A DNA stretch of 41,410 nt from an uncultured Eggerthellaceae bacterium (GCA_946618265.1 CAMOLA010000012.1:1-41410); one strand, 5' to 3'. Positions 1-7,889 are shown, counted from the first letter of the stretch. Numbers and translations are program-made. The notes: generated from the sequence alone by a model not told the origin.

Positions 1-3000
1 TATCGCCGCCCCCGATCCACTGGGCGACAAGCTCCCTGTCAGCCAGGCTGCCGTCAGAACGGGGCTCGCCGCACAGGTTGACGAAGCTGGCGCCGTCGCC
101 GTAGAAGGACCCGAATCCGGCGCCGGCCCACCCGTGCAGCGTCCTGCCGCCCGCGCTCCATCCGAACGCCTCATCGGAATACGCGTCGAGCTTTCCCGGC
201 TGGTCGAAGTAGGCCGTCTGGAAGTGCGGGTCGCCGCCGGTCTCGTCCGATTCGAACACAATCGTATAAGGCTTGGCGCTCCAATGCGCATAGAGCGTGA
301 CCGTGCCGCCGTTCTCCGACAAGCCCTCGACCTCTTCCTCGTCGGCGTAGGGCGTTCCTGTGCCATCCGCCTTCGTGTTCCAGCCAGCAAAGTCGTAGCC
401 CGGCAGGGAGTACCCGTTCGCGGTAAGCGCCTTCTTTTCGTCGTAAGCGAGGCTCTGGTCCTCCATGCTCCCCGTGCACGTCGTGGATGCGCCTGCCGGC
501 ACGTTCGCGTCGAACTTCACGGAATAGCTGGGCTTCACCCACTGCGCGGTGAAGGTGATGTCCTCGGTGACGCTGAGCGTCGCGCCCGGATTGTAAACCG
601 TCTCCGAAGCTTGACTTGTTGCCTTTGCCGTCCAGTTATCGAGGTCCTTACCCTGTGGCAATTGCTTGTAGACGTTGCCGGGCACCGTGATCTGCGTTCC
701 CTTGAGCAGTTGGTAGGTCTGATCGGGGTAATTCGGGTCATCGAGGTTCGACTTGACGGTGATGGTGCAGTATTCCAACTCGTCGAAGAAGTTGGTCCTC
801 CAAATAGGCTCCGCGTACTTTGATTCGAAGCCGTCCATCCTCACCCAGCCGATGTATTTCCCCAAATAGCTGCCGAACACGTTTTGCGCGCCGACCAATG
901 CCGGGTTGACCACTTTTGCGTTCTCGACAGGATTGGGGCCACTGAGTACATATTGTTCTACAACGCCCTGGTCTTCCCCTGTGCAATTCAGCTCCCAATA
1001 CCACAGGTAGTTTTGGACTTGCCCGCCCGCTGCGGTGGGAAGCGCCACGGTGCCGCCTCTCAGGGCCGCGTATGCACTGGGGACCTCTCTTATCTTCTCG
1101 GAGGAGGTCAACTTGTAATCTGTCGGAGCCTCGTAGTGCTCGACAAACTTGTCTACCAGATAGCCCCCGACCTGTTCTACGTACTTGCCCCGACTCGGGA
1201 GGAGCACGATCTTGCCGCGGCAATCCTTGAGCTGCGGGATATGCGTGTACGCGGCGAAATAGTCGTCGGATCCGGGCTCTTTGTAGAGGAAGGGCTCGCC
1301 CGTGGAAGGGTTGATGTCGAGCACCTTCCTCTCCAAGATCTTTCGCGTACGCTTCATGATGGGGTCTTCGTGGCCGTCCCGGAACGTTTCCGGCCGCAGG
1401 TTCAAGATGACGGTTTCCGTGGGATGTTCTTCGAGGAATTCCTTCGTCCAGTCGAGGACCGTATCGAGGCTCAGTGCGTAGCCTAACTTGTCCGCGGCGA
1501 GGTACGTCCCCCCGAAACTGCTCTGCCCGTGGCAAAGCCAGAGGTTCTCGTCGTCATCGGCCCAGTCGTATCCGTACCAGTACTCCTTTTTATAACAATC
1601 GTTCAAACGAATGTCGAGCTGGCGCGCGCCCATTGCAAGGATCCGGTCTATGTAGGACGTCTGAGTCGTCGCATACGTGGCGCCCGTGCCATAAGAGAAA
1701 AACGGAATCGGCGAAGTCCAGTCGTCGTCGCTATAGTACTCGATCTTGTGCATTCCCGCATCATGGGCGCCGGGCATGTTGATCTCGTTGAGGTAGCGCT
1801 CGCCGGAAATGCCGGACATCCAGTTCTGAGAGCAGAGCGCATCCGAGTCGGTCTTTATCTGGTCGTTCCAATCAATGAACGGCTTCTCGTAATCCGTCTC
1901 GCCGAAGGTGTCTTTTTTCAGCCAGACTTCGCCGTCGTCCATGCCAGCTACATACCCTTCGGTGGAAACAAAAAACTGAGCCGGGTCTTTGCCTGCATTG
2001 TATTTGGAGTAATCGAACGTGAACATGCCGGTGCCACACTCCAGGGCAATACCCACTTTCGCCCCGTCGTCAAAAGCGCCCGTCACTCTGAGGTCAATGG
2101 GCAAGAACACGTCATTGCCGGCCCCCCTCGCGCTGTTATTTCTCACGACGGGAGAGCCCTTGGCGTAAACTATGGTATCCTCGCGCGCCACAGCAACGCC
2201 TCCGCCGTTGTCGGCGGCCGCGTTCTCGGCGATCTTGCCACCCTCGAGGCTCAGCACGCCCTTCTCTTCCAGGTAGACACCGCCACCGGAAGCCTCTGCC
2301 TCGTTGCCTTCGATGGCGCCTCCCCGCACGTCGAAGGAGCCTTTCACGAAGACGCCGCCTCCGTCGCCGCTGGCCCTGTTGCGGGTGATCGTGCCGCCCT
2401 CCAAGACCAGCTTGCCCTTCTCGCCTACGGTGATGCCGCCTCCGCGATCCGCCCAACCGCCCGTTACGGCACCTCGTTGCGTGGCGCTCCCGTCCTTGAG
2501 GACGAGTGTTCCGTGCACCTCGAAAACCTGTCCATGCTCTTTCTTTTTCGACAGGTTGCGGTTAAGGGTGTACCCGTTCAGATCGACGGTGACGCTCTTG
2601 CCTTCCGGAATGATGATCCTGTCATCGGAAGAGCCCGCTGCATAGTCTTTGCTCAGCGGGACGACGGCACCGTCTGCGGCATTCTCGATTTCGGACTTGA
2701 TGGACGACCAATCGCTCTTGATCTCGACCTCGCCGTCCTTGAGCTCCAGATCCAAACCCCAGGATGCCGAAAAGAGCGACTTGGGGTCGGCCGACCCGTT
2801 GTTCTTCCCGTAATCCTTGGTGAGGATTCCCGTACCCTCCTCCAAATACACGCCGATGGACGCCCTGTCCGTTAGTTTTCCCGTAGACAGCTTGTGCCCC
2901 GAGCGCACCATCAGGTCATTTCCAAAGACTCCCGCCGTGTTGCCCCGAACCACAAGGTCGCCTTCGACGTATGTGGTTTCGGCGTTCTGGCCGATATGGA

Positions 3001-4372
3001 TGCCGCCGCCCATGTTCTCGGTGCTGTTCTTAGACACCGCTCCGCCAATGACCCTGAGATTCTTGCCGTTATAGACGCCGCCGCCATCCTCGACCGCTCT
3101 GTTGCCGGTGATGGTGCAGCCTTTCAACGTCAGGTCGCCTGTGCCCCCGCCGTCCGTATCGCCGAGGACGCCGCCGCCGCTCCCTACGGCGCTGTTGTCG
3201 GTGATCACGCATCCTTCGAGCTCCGTTGTGCCGAAATTCGCTACGCCGCCGCCTCCTTTTATAGTTGCCGCATTTCCGTCGATAGCGGTGCCATTCGCGA
3301 TGAAGGTGGTCTTGCTCGTGATGTCGGCTCCACCGCCATAGCCTGCGGTAGCATTCTTCGAAAGCGTGCCTCCGCTCATCAAGATGGCCCCCTGAAAGAG
3401 GTAGATGCCCCCGCCGCCCTCACTTGCGAAGTTCTCTTCGATCTTCGTTGCGGTTATCTGCAGCTCCTTGCCCTCGGCATCCATGTACAGGCCGCCGCCG
3501 CGCCCGAGCGATGTGTTGCCCGTGATCTTGCAATTGCCGATAGCCGCGCTCTCGGCTTTGCCCAGGAAAATGCCGCCGCCGTCCTTGCCCGCATCGTTGT
3601 TGGCAACGATCGCATTCGACAAGTTGATTTTGCCGCCTGATTTCACGATAATGCCGCCGCCCTCGCCATAATCTACGCCTCCAGAAGGCGCACCCATAGT
3701 GAGGTGCCAGCTTGCGGAATTGCCGGAAATGGCTCCGCCCGTCATGTTCAGGGTGCCTTCCACCCATACGCCGCCGCCTTCTTGAAGCGATTGGTTGCCC
3801 CTGATGGTTCCGCTTTCTATGTTGAGTGTGCCGCCTTTCTCTATGGCGACACCCCCGCCGCTAAACATCGCAAAACCGCCTGTGATTGCCCCTTGCCCCC
3901 CGTCACCATGATCAGTGTTGTCCTTTATGGTTAGCTCCCCGCCATTCAAGATATGTATGACGTGGCCGTCCCCTTCGCACTTGTTGGGCGCCAGGTGACG
4001 ATCGAGCTTGTGCCCGTTGAGGTCAATCGTGACTTTCTTATTGATCTTGATGCTGCCTTTGTTCTCGGCATCTACCACGTCGCCGCCCAGGGCAATGACC
4101 TCCCCTTCGCTGGCGCCGTCGATGGCGTCTTGCAAGCCTTCCCAGGTGTTTACCTGGACCACGTCTTCCGTCGATTGAGCACCAATGGTGAGGGGCGTCT
4201 CTTCGGTCGCGATCGTTCCGACCGTGAGCGGCGTCGCCGTGTTGCGGCTGTCCGCATCGGAGCTACCGTCATCCGCGAATGCGGCCGTGGGCAGGGGCAT
4301 GAGTCCTACCACGAGCGCAGCGCTCGCGACTACCGATACCAGCTTGGCGAAAGCGTCGTTTACCCTTGTCAT
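1..4372 (-). CDS. Large secreted surface protein: beta-helix, PI-PLC X domain, Listeria/Bacteroides repeats (C-terminus off the left edge)
   Basis: The frame is open from the ATG at 4372 to the left edge, about 1457 codons without a stop. Residues 1-33 are a signal peptide ending near TAAFA. Residues about 75-540 and again about 540-800 each start with a conserved 'DLNG..L.R.L' unit followed by many GGG/GN turns, as in right-handed beta-helix repeats, so the helix region looks duplicated. Residues about 855-1150 match the phosphatidylinositol-specific phospholipase C X domain: PGAHDAG with His870, LDIRL, and WLCHG with His948. Residues about 1255-1340 hold Listeria/Bacteroides-type repeats (GYDFAGWNTKADG), with a second, looser copy running to the edge. 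The start codon overlaps the upstream stop as ATGA, so translation is probably coupled. Family biology suggests phosphoinositide or GPI cleavage outside the cell; the true substrate is unknown. Confidence 0.9.
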   Translation of the reverse strand, partial: MTRVNDAFAKLVSVVASAALVVGLMPLPTAAFADDGSSDADSRNTATPLTVGTIATEETPLTIGAQSTEDVVQVNTWEGLQDAIDGASEGEVIALGGDVVDAENKGSIKINKKVTIDLNGHKLDRHLAPNKCEGDGHVIHILNGGELTIKDNTDHGDGGQGAITGGFAMFSGGGVAIEKGGTLNIESGTIRGNQSLQEGGGVWVEGTLNMTGGAISGNSASWHLTMGAPSGGVDYGEGGGIIVKSGGKINLSNAIVANNDAGKDGGGIFLGKAESAAIGNCKITGNTSLGRGGGLYMDAEGKELQITATKIEENFASEGGGGIYLFQGAILMSGGTLSKNATAGYGGGADITSKTTFIANGTAIDGNAATIKGGGGVANFGTTELEGCVITDNSAVGSGGGVLGDTDGGGTGDLTLKGCTITGNRAVEDGGGVYNGKNLRVIGGAVSKNSTENMGGGIHIGQNAETTYVEGDLVVRGNTAGVFGNDLMVRSGHKLSTGKLTDRASIGVYLEEGTGILTKDYGKNNGSADPKSLFSASWGLDLELKDGEVEIKSDWSSIKSEIENAADGAVVPLSKDYAAGSSDDRIIIPEGKSVTVDLNGYTLNRNLSKKKEHGQVFEVHGTLVLKDGSATQRGAVTGGWADRGGGITVGEKGKLVLEGGTITRNRASGDGGGVFVKGSFDVRGGAIEGNEAEASGGGVYLEEKGVLSLEGGKIAENAAADNGGGVAVAREDTIVYAKGSPVVRNNSARGAGNDVFLPIDLRVTGAFDDGAKVGIALECGTGMFTFDYSKYNAGKDPAQFFVSTEGYVAGMDDGEVWLKKDTFGETDYEKPFIDWNDQIKTDSDALCSQNWMSGISGERYLNEINMPGAHDAGMHKIEYYSDDDWTSPIPFFSYGTGATYATTQTSYIDRILAMGARQLDIRLNDCYKKEYWYGYDWADDDENLWLCHGQSSFGGTYLAADKLGYALSLDTVLDWTKEFLEEHPTETVILNLRPETFRDGHEDPIMKRTRKILERKVLDINPSTGEPFLYKEPGSDDYFAAYTHIPQLKDCRGKIVLLPSRGKYVEQVGGYLVDKFVEHYEAPTDYKLTSSEKIREVPSAYAALRGGTVALPTAAGGQVQNYLWYWELNCTGEDQGVVEQYVLSGPNPVENAKVVNPALVGAQNVFGSYLGKYIGWVRMDGFESKYAEPIWRTNFFDELEYCTITVKSNLDDPNYPDQTYQLLKGTQITVPGNVYKQLPQGKDLDNWTAKATSQASETVYNPGATLSVTEDITFTAQWVKPSYSVKFDANVPAGASTTCTGSMEDQSLAYDEKKALTANGYSLPGYDFAGWNTKADGTGTPYADEEEVEGLSENGGTVTLYAHWSAKPYTIVFESDETGGDPHFQTAYFDQPGKLDAYSDEAFGWSAGGRTLHGWAGAGFGSFYGDGASFVNLCGEPRSDGSLADRELVAQWIGGGD

Positions 4373-4731
4373 TGCTCTCCGCCTTCCATATTGTCATCCG
4401 CCATAGGCTTCTCGCCGTTGTCGGCATGCTCGCTTGTCGACTTGCGCCGCATCATCAGAAACACGGTCACCGCCACGGCTATTACGGCCGTCAACACGGC
4501 TACGAGCACGTATCCACCCGCACTCGAACCGAACAGTGATGAAGCGCCGAACAATCCGACGCCGGAATCTGCGGGAGCAGGCAGGCTTCCCATCGCCAGG
4601 CCCCCCGCAAGTCCGAACAAGGGAAGAAGCATCAGGCAGGCAAAGGCGCCCAGCAGCATGTCGCTACGTTTTCGACGCAATCTCGCCGACCGGTTTCGCA
4701 CGGCGGCAACCCGCTCGTTTACGGTTCGCAT
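4369..4731 (-). CDS. Small membrane protein, paralog of the anti-sigma-like protein at 6612-7112
   Basis: A 120-residue protein: basic cytoplasmic N-terminus (MRTVNERV, then an Arg-rich stretch), two hydrophobic segments at about residues 23-50 and 72-95, and a charged C-terminal tail. It has the same layout as the protein at 6612-7112 and the same opening pattern, MR(S/T)xxERVxxV. That likeness, a GGAAGGGA ribosome site just upstream, and a promoter-like block ending at about 4769 favour the ATG at 4731 over the in-frame ATG at 4758. The stop overlaps the start of the PI-PLC surface protein by four bases, so the two are one operon. A role as a membrane regulator or partner of the surface protein is an inference; there is no recognised anti-sigma ZAS motif. 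Confidence 0.75.
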   Translation of the reverse strand: MRTVNERVAAVRNRSARLRRKRSDMLLGAFACLMLLPLFGLAGGLAMGSLPAPADSGVGLFGASSLFGSSAGGYVLVAVLTAVIAVAVTVFLMMRRKSTSEHADNGEKPMADDNMEGGEQ

Positions 4732-4768
4732 GACTATCCCTTCCCGCATTTCAAGCATCTGGATATTT

Positions 4769-4835
4769 CTTAGATGCGCAAGCGGGCGGAAGTCCTCACC
4801 TATTTCGGGAAAAGCTTGGAAAAACGCAACGGCAA
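4769..4835 (-). promoter_or_regulatory. Promoter-like block, copy A
   Basis: Reading the minus strand: GTTTTTC, a short gap, CTTTTC, GAAAT, then GGTGAGGACT (4791-4800), 16 bases, and TCTAAG (4769-4774). The same arrangement occurs at 5246-5311. The GAGGACT-N16-TCT spacing resembles a -35/-10 pair for an ECF sigma factor. It would start transcription about 30 bases before the ATG at 4731. Assignment to the sigma factor at 7099-7671 is an inference. Confidence 0.5.
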
Positions 4836-4945
4836 CTAAACGAAAGGCTCTCTGCCGTCGCTCGGCCGTGAGCGCGATCGCAGCCGGTCCAGGAACGGTG
4901 CAAGCGTCCTGGACGATCCTTTTCCAACCCTAAGGTCGCGGTGCC

Positions 4946-5131
4946 TTAGATGATCCTGGTGCTATGCGACGGGTCGATCCTGCTGAAATCATCGGGCGAA
5001 TCGGACGGGATGGGGTCGCCGCAATAGGGGCAGTTGCTCATGCCGGCATCGACGGGCATGCCGCACGTCGGGCAGCAGACATGGTTACCGTCGTTGCAAT
5101 CATGCGTTGGCGTACTGGGTCTGAAGCACAT
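4946..5131 (-). CDS. 61-residue zinc-ribbon protein
   Basis: A short cytoplasmic protein with two CPxCG knuckles, CCPTCG and CPYCG, separated by 12 residues, as in a treble-clef or double zinc ribbon. The C-terminus is acidic and Ser/Asp-rich. I take the ATG at 5131 because AGAAAGGG precedes it; an in-frame ATG at 5185 lacks a convincing ribosome site. A roughly 110-base leader separates it from promoter block B. It lies between the PrsW-type protease and the anti-sigma-like/PI-PLC pair and shares their promoter motif, so it is probably co-regulated. Its partner is unknown. Confidence 0.65.
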   Translation of the reverse strand: MCFRPSTPTHDCNDGNHVCCPTCGMPVDAGMSNCPYCGDPIPSDSPDDFSRIDPSHSTRII

Positions 5132-5245
5132 GGCTGTTTCCCTTCTTTCTTGCTGGCAATTCGAGGGGTAACCCCATCTTGCCAATTCCCACGCTTCCTC
5201 CTTCGGCGCGCGACGGCCCTCCCGTCATGCTCGCGCCTTCAGACC

Positions 5246-5311
5246 TTAAGACGCACGTGCCTGCGATAGTCCTCACCCATTTCTCGAAAAGACCGAAAAA
5301 CCACAAACGGG
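5246..5311 (-). promoter_or_regulatory. Promoter-like block, copy B
   Basis: The minus strand carries GTTTTTC, CTTTTC, GAAAT, GGTGAGGACT (5268-5277), 16 bases, then TCTTAA (5246-5251). It is the same block as at 4769-4835 with the same spacing. The next gene downstream is the zinc-ribbon gene at 4946-5131. The blocks can also be read as similar peptides (FxxFxE-I/M-GED-F/Y-R), but the matching codons share identical third bases, which favours a DNA-level signal. Confidence 0.5.
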
Positions 5312-5326
5312 CCACAGGGGAAACGG

Positions 5327-5959
5327 CTAGCTATCGCCACCCCTCTCGCGGTTGCGTCTGACAACAAGCAATGGTATGAGCGTAGCAAGCGGCAATACGA
5401 CGGCAGAGGCGGTTGCGGCGCCGCCCGCTGCAACGAGTAGGTTGAAGATGCCGTGGTAGGTCGACGCCAGGCAGAGCAACCCGAACGTGCCGGCAGCCCG
5501 CAGCCACGGGTGCTTCCATGCGCGCGTCAGGCCGAAGCCCACGATCACGCCGCACGTCACGTGCATCATCGCGGTGCCCAGGCCTCGCAACAGGAGCGTG
5601 ATCGGGTCGGAAAGGCCGCTCTCGCCCAGGTAGAAGGCGCTTTCCATCGTGGCGAAGCCGACGGCGACCATGATGAACGCCAGGTCGGCGTCCTCGGCGT
5701 CGGGCTCGAGTACCACTAGGTAGAACAGAAGCGGCAAGAACTTGGCAACCTCTTCCACCGTCGGAGCGATTTCCACGGCCGTCCGCACCCCGTCGAGCCC
5801 TGCAGTTTGGGAGGCGAACGAGCTGACGTATGCCGAGGCGAGACAGGCTGCCATGCCGACGAGCAGACAGCCGACTACAGCCCTGGGCTTGCCGCGCACG
5901 CAAAGCAAGCAGGCAATGAGCGGCGCCGCGACGAGCACGAATATGTTCTCGATGTACAT
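5327..5959 (-). CDS. prsW: PrsW-family intramembrane protease
   Basis: A 210-residue multi-pass membrane protein with the PrsW glutamic-protease motifs: PTVEEVAK (E69, E70, K73), GFATMES in a later helix, a His in TAMMHVTCG, and STYHGIFN near the C-terminus. In Bacillus, PrsW makes the first cut in the anti-sigma factor RsiW, releasing an ECF sigma factor. Here it is the fourth gene after an ECF sigma factor, which fits that role. I chose the ATG at 5959 because it overlaps the upstream stop as TGATG; a longer in-frame ORF to 6076 has no supporting ribosome site. The family call is firm; the substrate is inferred. Confidence 0.85.
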   Translation of the reverse strand: MYIENIFVLVAAPLIACLLCVRGKPRAVVGCLLVGMAACLASAYVSSFASQTAGLDGVRTAVEIAPTVEEVAKFLPLLFYLVVLEPDAEDADLAFIMVAVGFATMESAFYLGESGLSDPITLLLRGLGTAMMHVTCGVIVGFGLTRAWKHPWLRAAGTFGLLCLASTYHGIFNLLVAAGGAATASAVVLPLATLIPLLVVRRNRERGGDS

Positions 5960-6612
5960 CACGCTTGGCCCGATCTCCACGCGCACGCGAGAATCGCCGC
6001 ATACGATAGCGTCAGGACGTAGTTGAGCACGATGTAGAGATCCACGCCGTCCAGCAATTCGGGTTCCGGGAAGCAAGAAGCAAGCCAGAGCGCTTGCTCC
6101 ACAACGACGAACGCGAGAAGAGCCGCGTGAAGGAACCGATTGCCAGCAAGGCTGCGGACCTGCCGGCCTTCTGCGGATCGGGCGACTGGCGCGGCGATGC
6201 CCCTCACGGCGAAGAACCCGATTGTCGCCAGGAACCCATTGTCGGCAATGTTGAGCAAGGGACTACCGCTATCCACAATGTAGAAGACGCAACAGGCTGC
6301 GCATGCAGCCACGGGAATCCATGCCGCGGGGACTGGTGCGGCAACACCGCGCCCGCGGTCCAGCTCAGCTGAGAGCATGACCAGGAACACGTAGCCGGCA
6401 ATCCAGCTCAGCTCGGCGATCCGGGAGTAATGCGGAATGTCGCCGAACACGAGCTGGTAGCCGAGCCAGTAGGCGTTTCCGAGCAGCATGCAGGCGTAGA
6501 AGCATGCTACCGCGGTCCACGCGGTAGCATGCTTCCGCAGCGCACGCAACAGCGAGAGCGCGAGGCAGGCGGCCAGTACGACCAGCTGCACGGCATCCGA
6601 TACGCTCTCCAT
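5959..6612 (-). CDS. Seven-helix membrane protein of the sigma/PrsW cluster
   Basis: About 217 residues with roughly seven hydrophobic helices and short charged loops. No catalytic motif is recognised. The start ATG at 6612 overlaps the upstream stop (TGATG); a GTG at 6615 is an alternative. Its own stop overlaps the PrsW start in the same way, so it is locked into the operon. Possible roles are a sensor, a chaperone for the anti-sigma-like protein, or a PrsW partner; none is proven. Near its 5' end the gene contains a perfect 15-bp inverted repeat (6499-6535). Confidence 0.8.
   Translation of the reverse strand: MESVSDAVQLVVLAACLALSLLRALRKHATAWTAVACFYACMLLGNAYWLGYQLVFGDIPHYSRIAELSWIAGYVFLVMLSAELDRGRGVAAPVPAAWIPVAACAACCVFYIVDSGSPLLNIADNGFLATIGFFAVRGIAAPVARSAEGRQVRSLAGNRFLHAALLAFVVVEQALWLASCFPEPELLDGVDLYIVLNYVLTLSYAAILACAWRSGQA
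6499..6535. repeat. Perfect 15-bp inverted repeat inside a coding region
   Basis: Arms GAAGCATGCTACCGC (6499-6513) and its exact reverse complement (6521-6535) flank a 7-base loop. It lies within about codons 26-38 of the seven-helix protein. A stem this strong is unusual inside a gene and would fold in the mRNA near the 5' end of the coding sequence. Confidence 0.9.
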
Positions 6613-7112
6613 CACGGCTTGACGCTTTCGGCATCAGAAGCGGGTTCTGTCTTGGCGGAGCGATCCGAATCGGGGCGATCGGGTGTAATAGTGTCCATGC
6701 TTTCCAACGGAATTATCGTGTGCGGGTCTTTTGAACGATTACTCGCGCGCTCTGACGGAATAGGGACACTATTCCCGTCCTCGGCGCGGAGCATACGCCC
6801 GTCTCGGAGGCGGCCGAGATGGTATGCGAGCACCGTCACCGCAGCGCCGAGCGCAAAGCCCAAAAGCCCGATGACAACGTATCCGAGGGCGGAACCGCCT
6901 GCGAAGACACTGCCCATGAGCCCGAGCGTCGCGCCTGCAGGTGAGGCCTCCGCGCCAGGCAGCGAGGACATGCCCACGCCGAGGGCCGCGACGACGATGG
7001 ACAGGGCCCCGCCCCCGAGGGCAGCGATGCGCTGTCGCCTACGGCGGTTGGCAACCTCCCGCGCCCAGGCTCGTCCGAGCACTTCGTTCACGCGCTCGTC
7101 AGTCGACCTCAT
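6612..7112 (-). CDS. Anti-sigma-like membrane protein next to the ECF sigma factor
   Basis: 166 residues. It begins MRSTDERV, has a basic region with RRRRQR at about residues 23-30, then two hydrophobic segments (about 33-52 and 72-98), and a long polar tail rich in Ser, Asp and Pro. The ATG at 7112 has GGAGGG eight bases upstream, better than the in-frame GTG at 7121. The start lies inside the 3' end of the sigma gene (14-base overlap). Position and topology fit an anti-sigma factor that PrsW could process, but no zinc-binding anti-sigma motif is seen, so this is inferred. The shorter protein at 4369-4731 is a paralog. Confidence 0.7.
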   Translation of the reverse strand: MRSTDERVNEVLGRAWAREVANRRRRQRIAALGGGALSIVVAALGVGMSSLPGAEASPAGATLGLMGSVFAGGSALGYVVIGLLGFALGAAVTVLAYHLGRLRDGRMLRAEDGNSVPIPSERASNRSKDPHTIIPLESMDTITPDRPDSDRSAKTEPASDAESVKP

Positions 7113-7671
7113 GTGTAACACCCTCCTCTGCGAGCAGCGGCCTCATCGCATGCTTTCCGCGCTGCACCAGGTTGTCCACTTGCTTGCGCGTCTTGTGCAT
7201 GACCGCCCCCGCTTCGTCGTAGCTCATGCTCTCGATATAGACGAGGTACAAAGCCTCGCGGTAGTCGGGGGCGATCTTCGCCAGGCAGCGGTAGAGCGTG
7301 CGGGTGCGCTCATCGTGCAGAATGCCGTCTTCGACCCGCTCTGTGCCTTCCGGCTCGATACCCAGGTCCTCCATGCTCATGAACCTGCCGCGCAGGCGGA
7401 TGTGGCGTAGCGCCAGGTTGCGTGCCGTTTTGTACAAGTAGGGCTTGAACCCTTGATGGCGCAGGTGCGGCCTCTTCGCCAGCATGCGCGAGAACGCCTC
7501 GATCATAAGGTCCTCGGCGGCGTCAATGTCGCGAACGTAGCCGTTGACGTACAGGGTGAGCGCATCGCCGTAGCGTTCCATCAGCGGGCGCAGGCATTCC
7601 TGGTCGCCCGCGACCAGTCGCTCGAACAACGCTTCGTCGTCTCCGCGCCTCATTCGCCCACGTCCGCCCAT
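7099..7671 (-). CDS. ECF-type RNA polymerase sigma factor
   Basis: About 190 residues. Region 2 is at about residues 20-75 (AGDQECLRPLMERYG ... DAAEDLMIEAF). Region 4 is at about 130-180 (LAKIAPDYREALYLVY ... SYDEAGAVM ... VDNLVQRGK), the helix-turn-helix that reads the -35 box. There is no sigma-3 domain, as expected for the ECF group. Start options are ATG 7671 (used here) and ATG 7653; a TTG at 7680 is also in frame. It heads an operon with an anti-sigma-like protein, a seven-helix protein and a PrsW protease. The genes carrying blocks A and B are the likely targets. Confidence 0.88.
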   Translation of the reverse strand: MGGRGRMRRGDDEALFERLVAGDQECLRPLMERYGDALTLYVNGYVRDIDAAEDLMIEAFSRMLAKRPHLRHQGFKPYLYKTARNLALRHIRLRGRFMSMEDLGIEPEGTERVEDGILHDERTRTLYRCLAKIAPDYREALYLVYIESMSYDEAGAVMHKTRKQVDNLVQRGKHAMRPLLAEEGVTHEVD

Positions 7672-7734
7672 CGCCCCCAACCCTGTGTGTCGCTCGTCGA
7701 CGCACGGTCTCCCAGCAAGGCCGTTGTCGCGTGG

Positions 7735-7740
7735 ATTATA
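7735..7740 (-). promoter_or_regulatory. Probable -10 box for the sigma operon
   Basis: The minus strand reads TGGTTATAATCC, a perfect TATAAT preceded by TGGT, about 65 bases before the ATG at 7671. No good -35 hexamer is visible 17 bases upstream, so this may be an extended -10 or activator-dependent promoter. It does not resemble blocks A and B. Confidence 0.45.
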
Positions 7741-7834
7741 ACCAGAGCATGCTACGTTGCTTGCGGTCGAATCAGCCTAAATGTCGTTTTCGGTCGTTAT
7801 AGTCGGGGAAGACGGCGCAGGCGTAGACTAGTAT

Positions 7835-7864
7835 CCTCTCAACCAACCGCGGTTGGTTGAGAGG
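7835..7864. promoter_or_regulatory. 30-base perfect palindrome, probable operator
   Basis: CCTCTCAACCAACCG is followed directly by its exact reverse complement with no loop. A loop-free palindrome with an AACCAACC/GGTTGGTT core is typical of dimeric repressor sites such as those of the TetR family. It lies between the convergent 3' side of the gene at 7890 and the promoter region of the sigma operon. No T-run follows on either strand, which argues against a terminator. Confidence 0.55.
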
Positions 7865-7889
7865 CAGAGTCCTACGCTCCCGTTGTCTG

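Noticed and set aside
738..1535. 265-codon minus-strand frame
   Set aside because: A shifted frame over the PI-PLC domain; the correct frame carries the catalytic motifs.
1529..2875. 448-codon open frame on the plus strand
   Set aside because: Antisense to the surface protein with its PI-PLC and beta-helix motifs.
5239..5433. Short ORF whose end reads FREMGEDYRRHVRLKV, resembling a peptide before the gene at 4731
   Set aside because: Matching codons keep identical third bases and the blocks have -35/-10 spacing, so a promoter motif is the simpler reading; kept only as an alternative.
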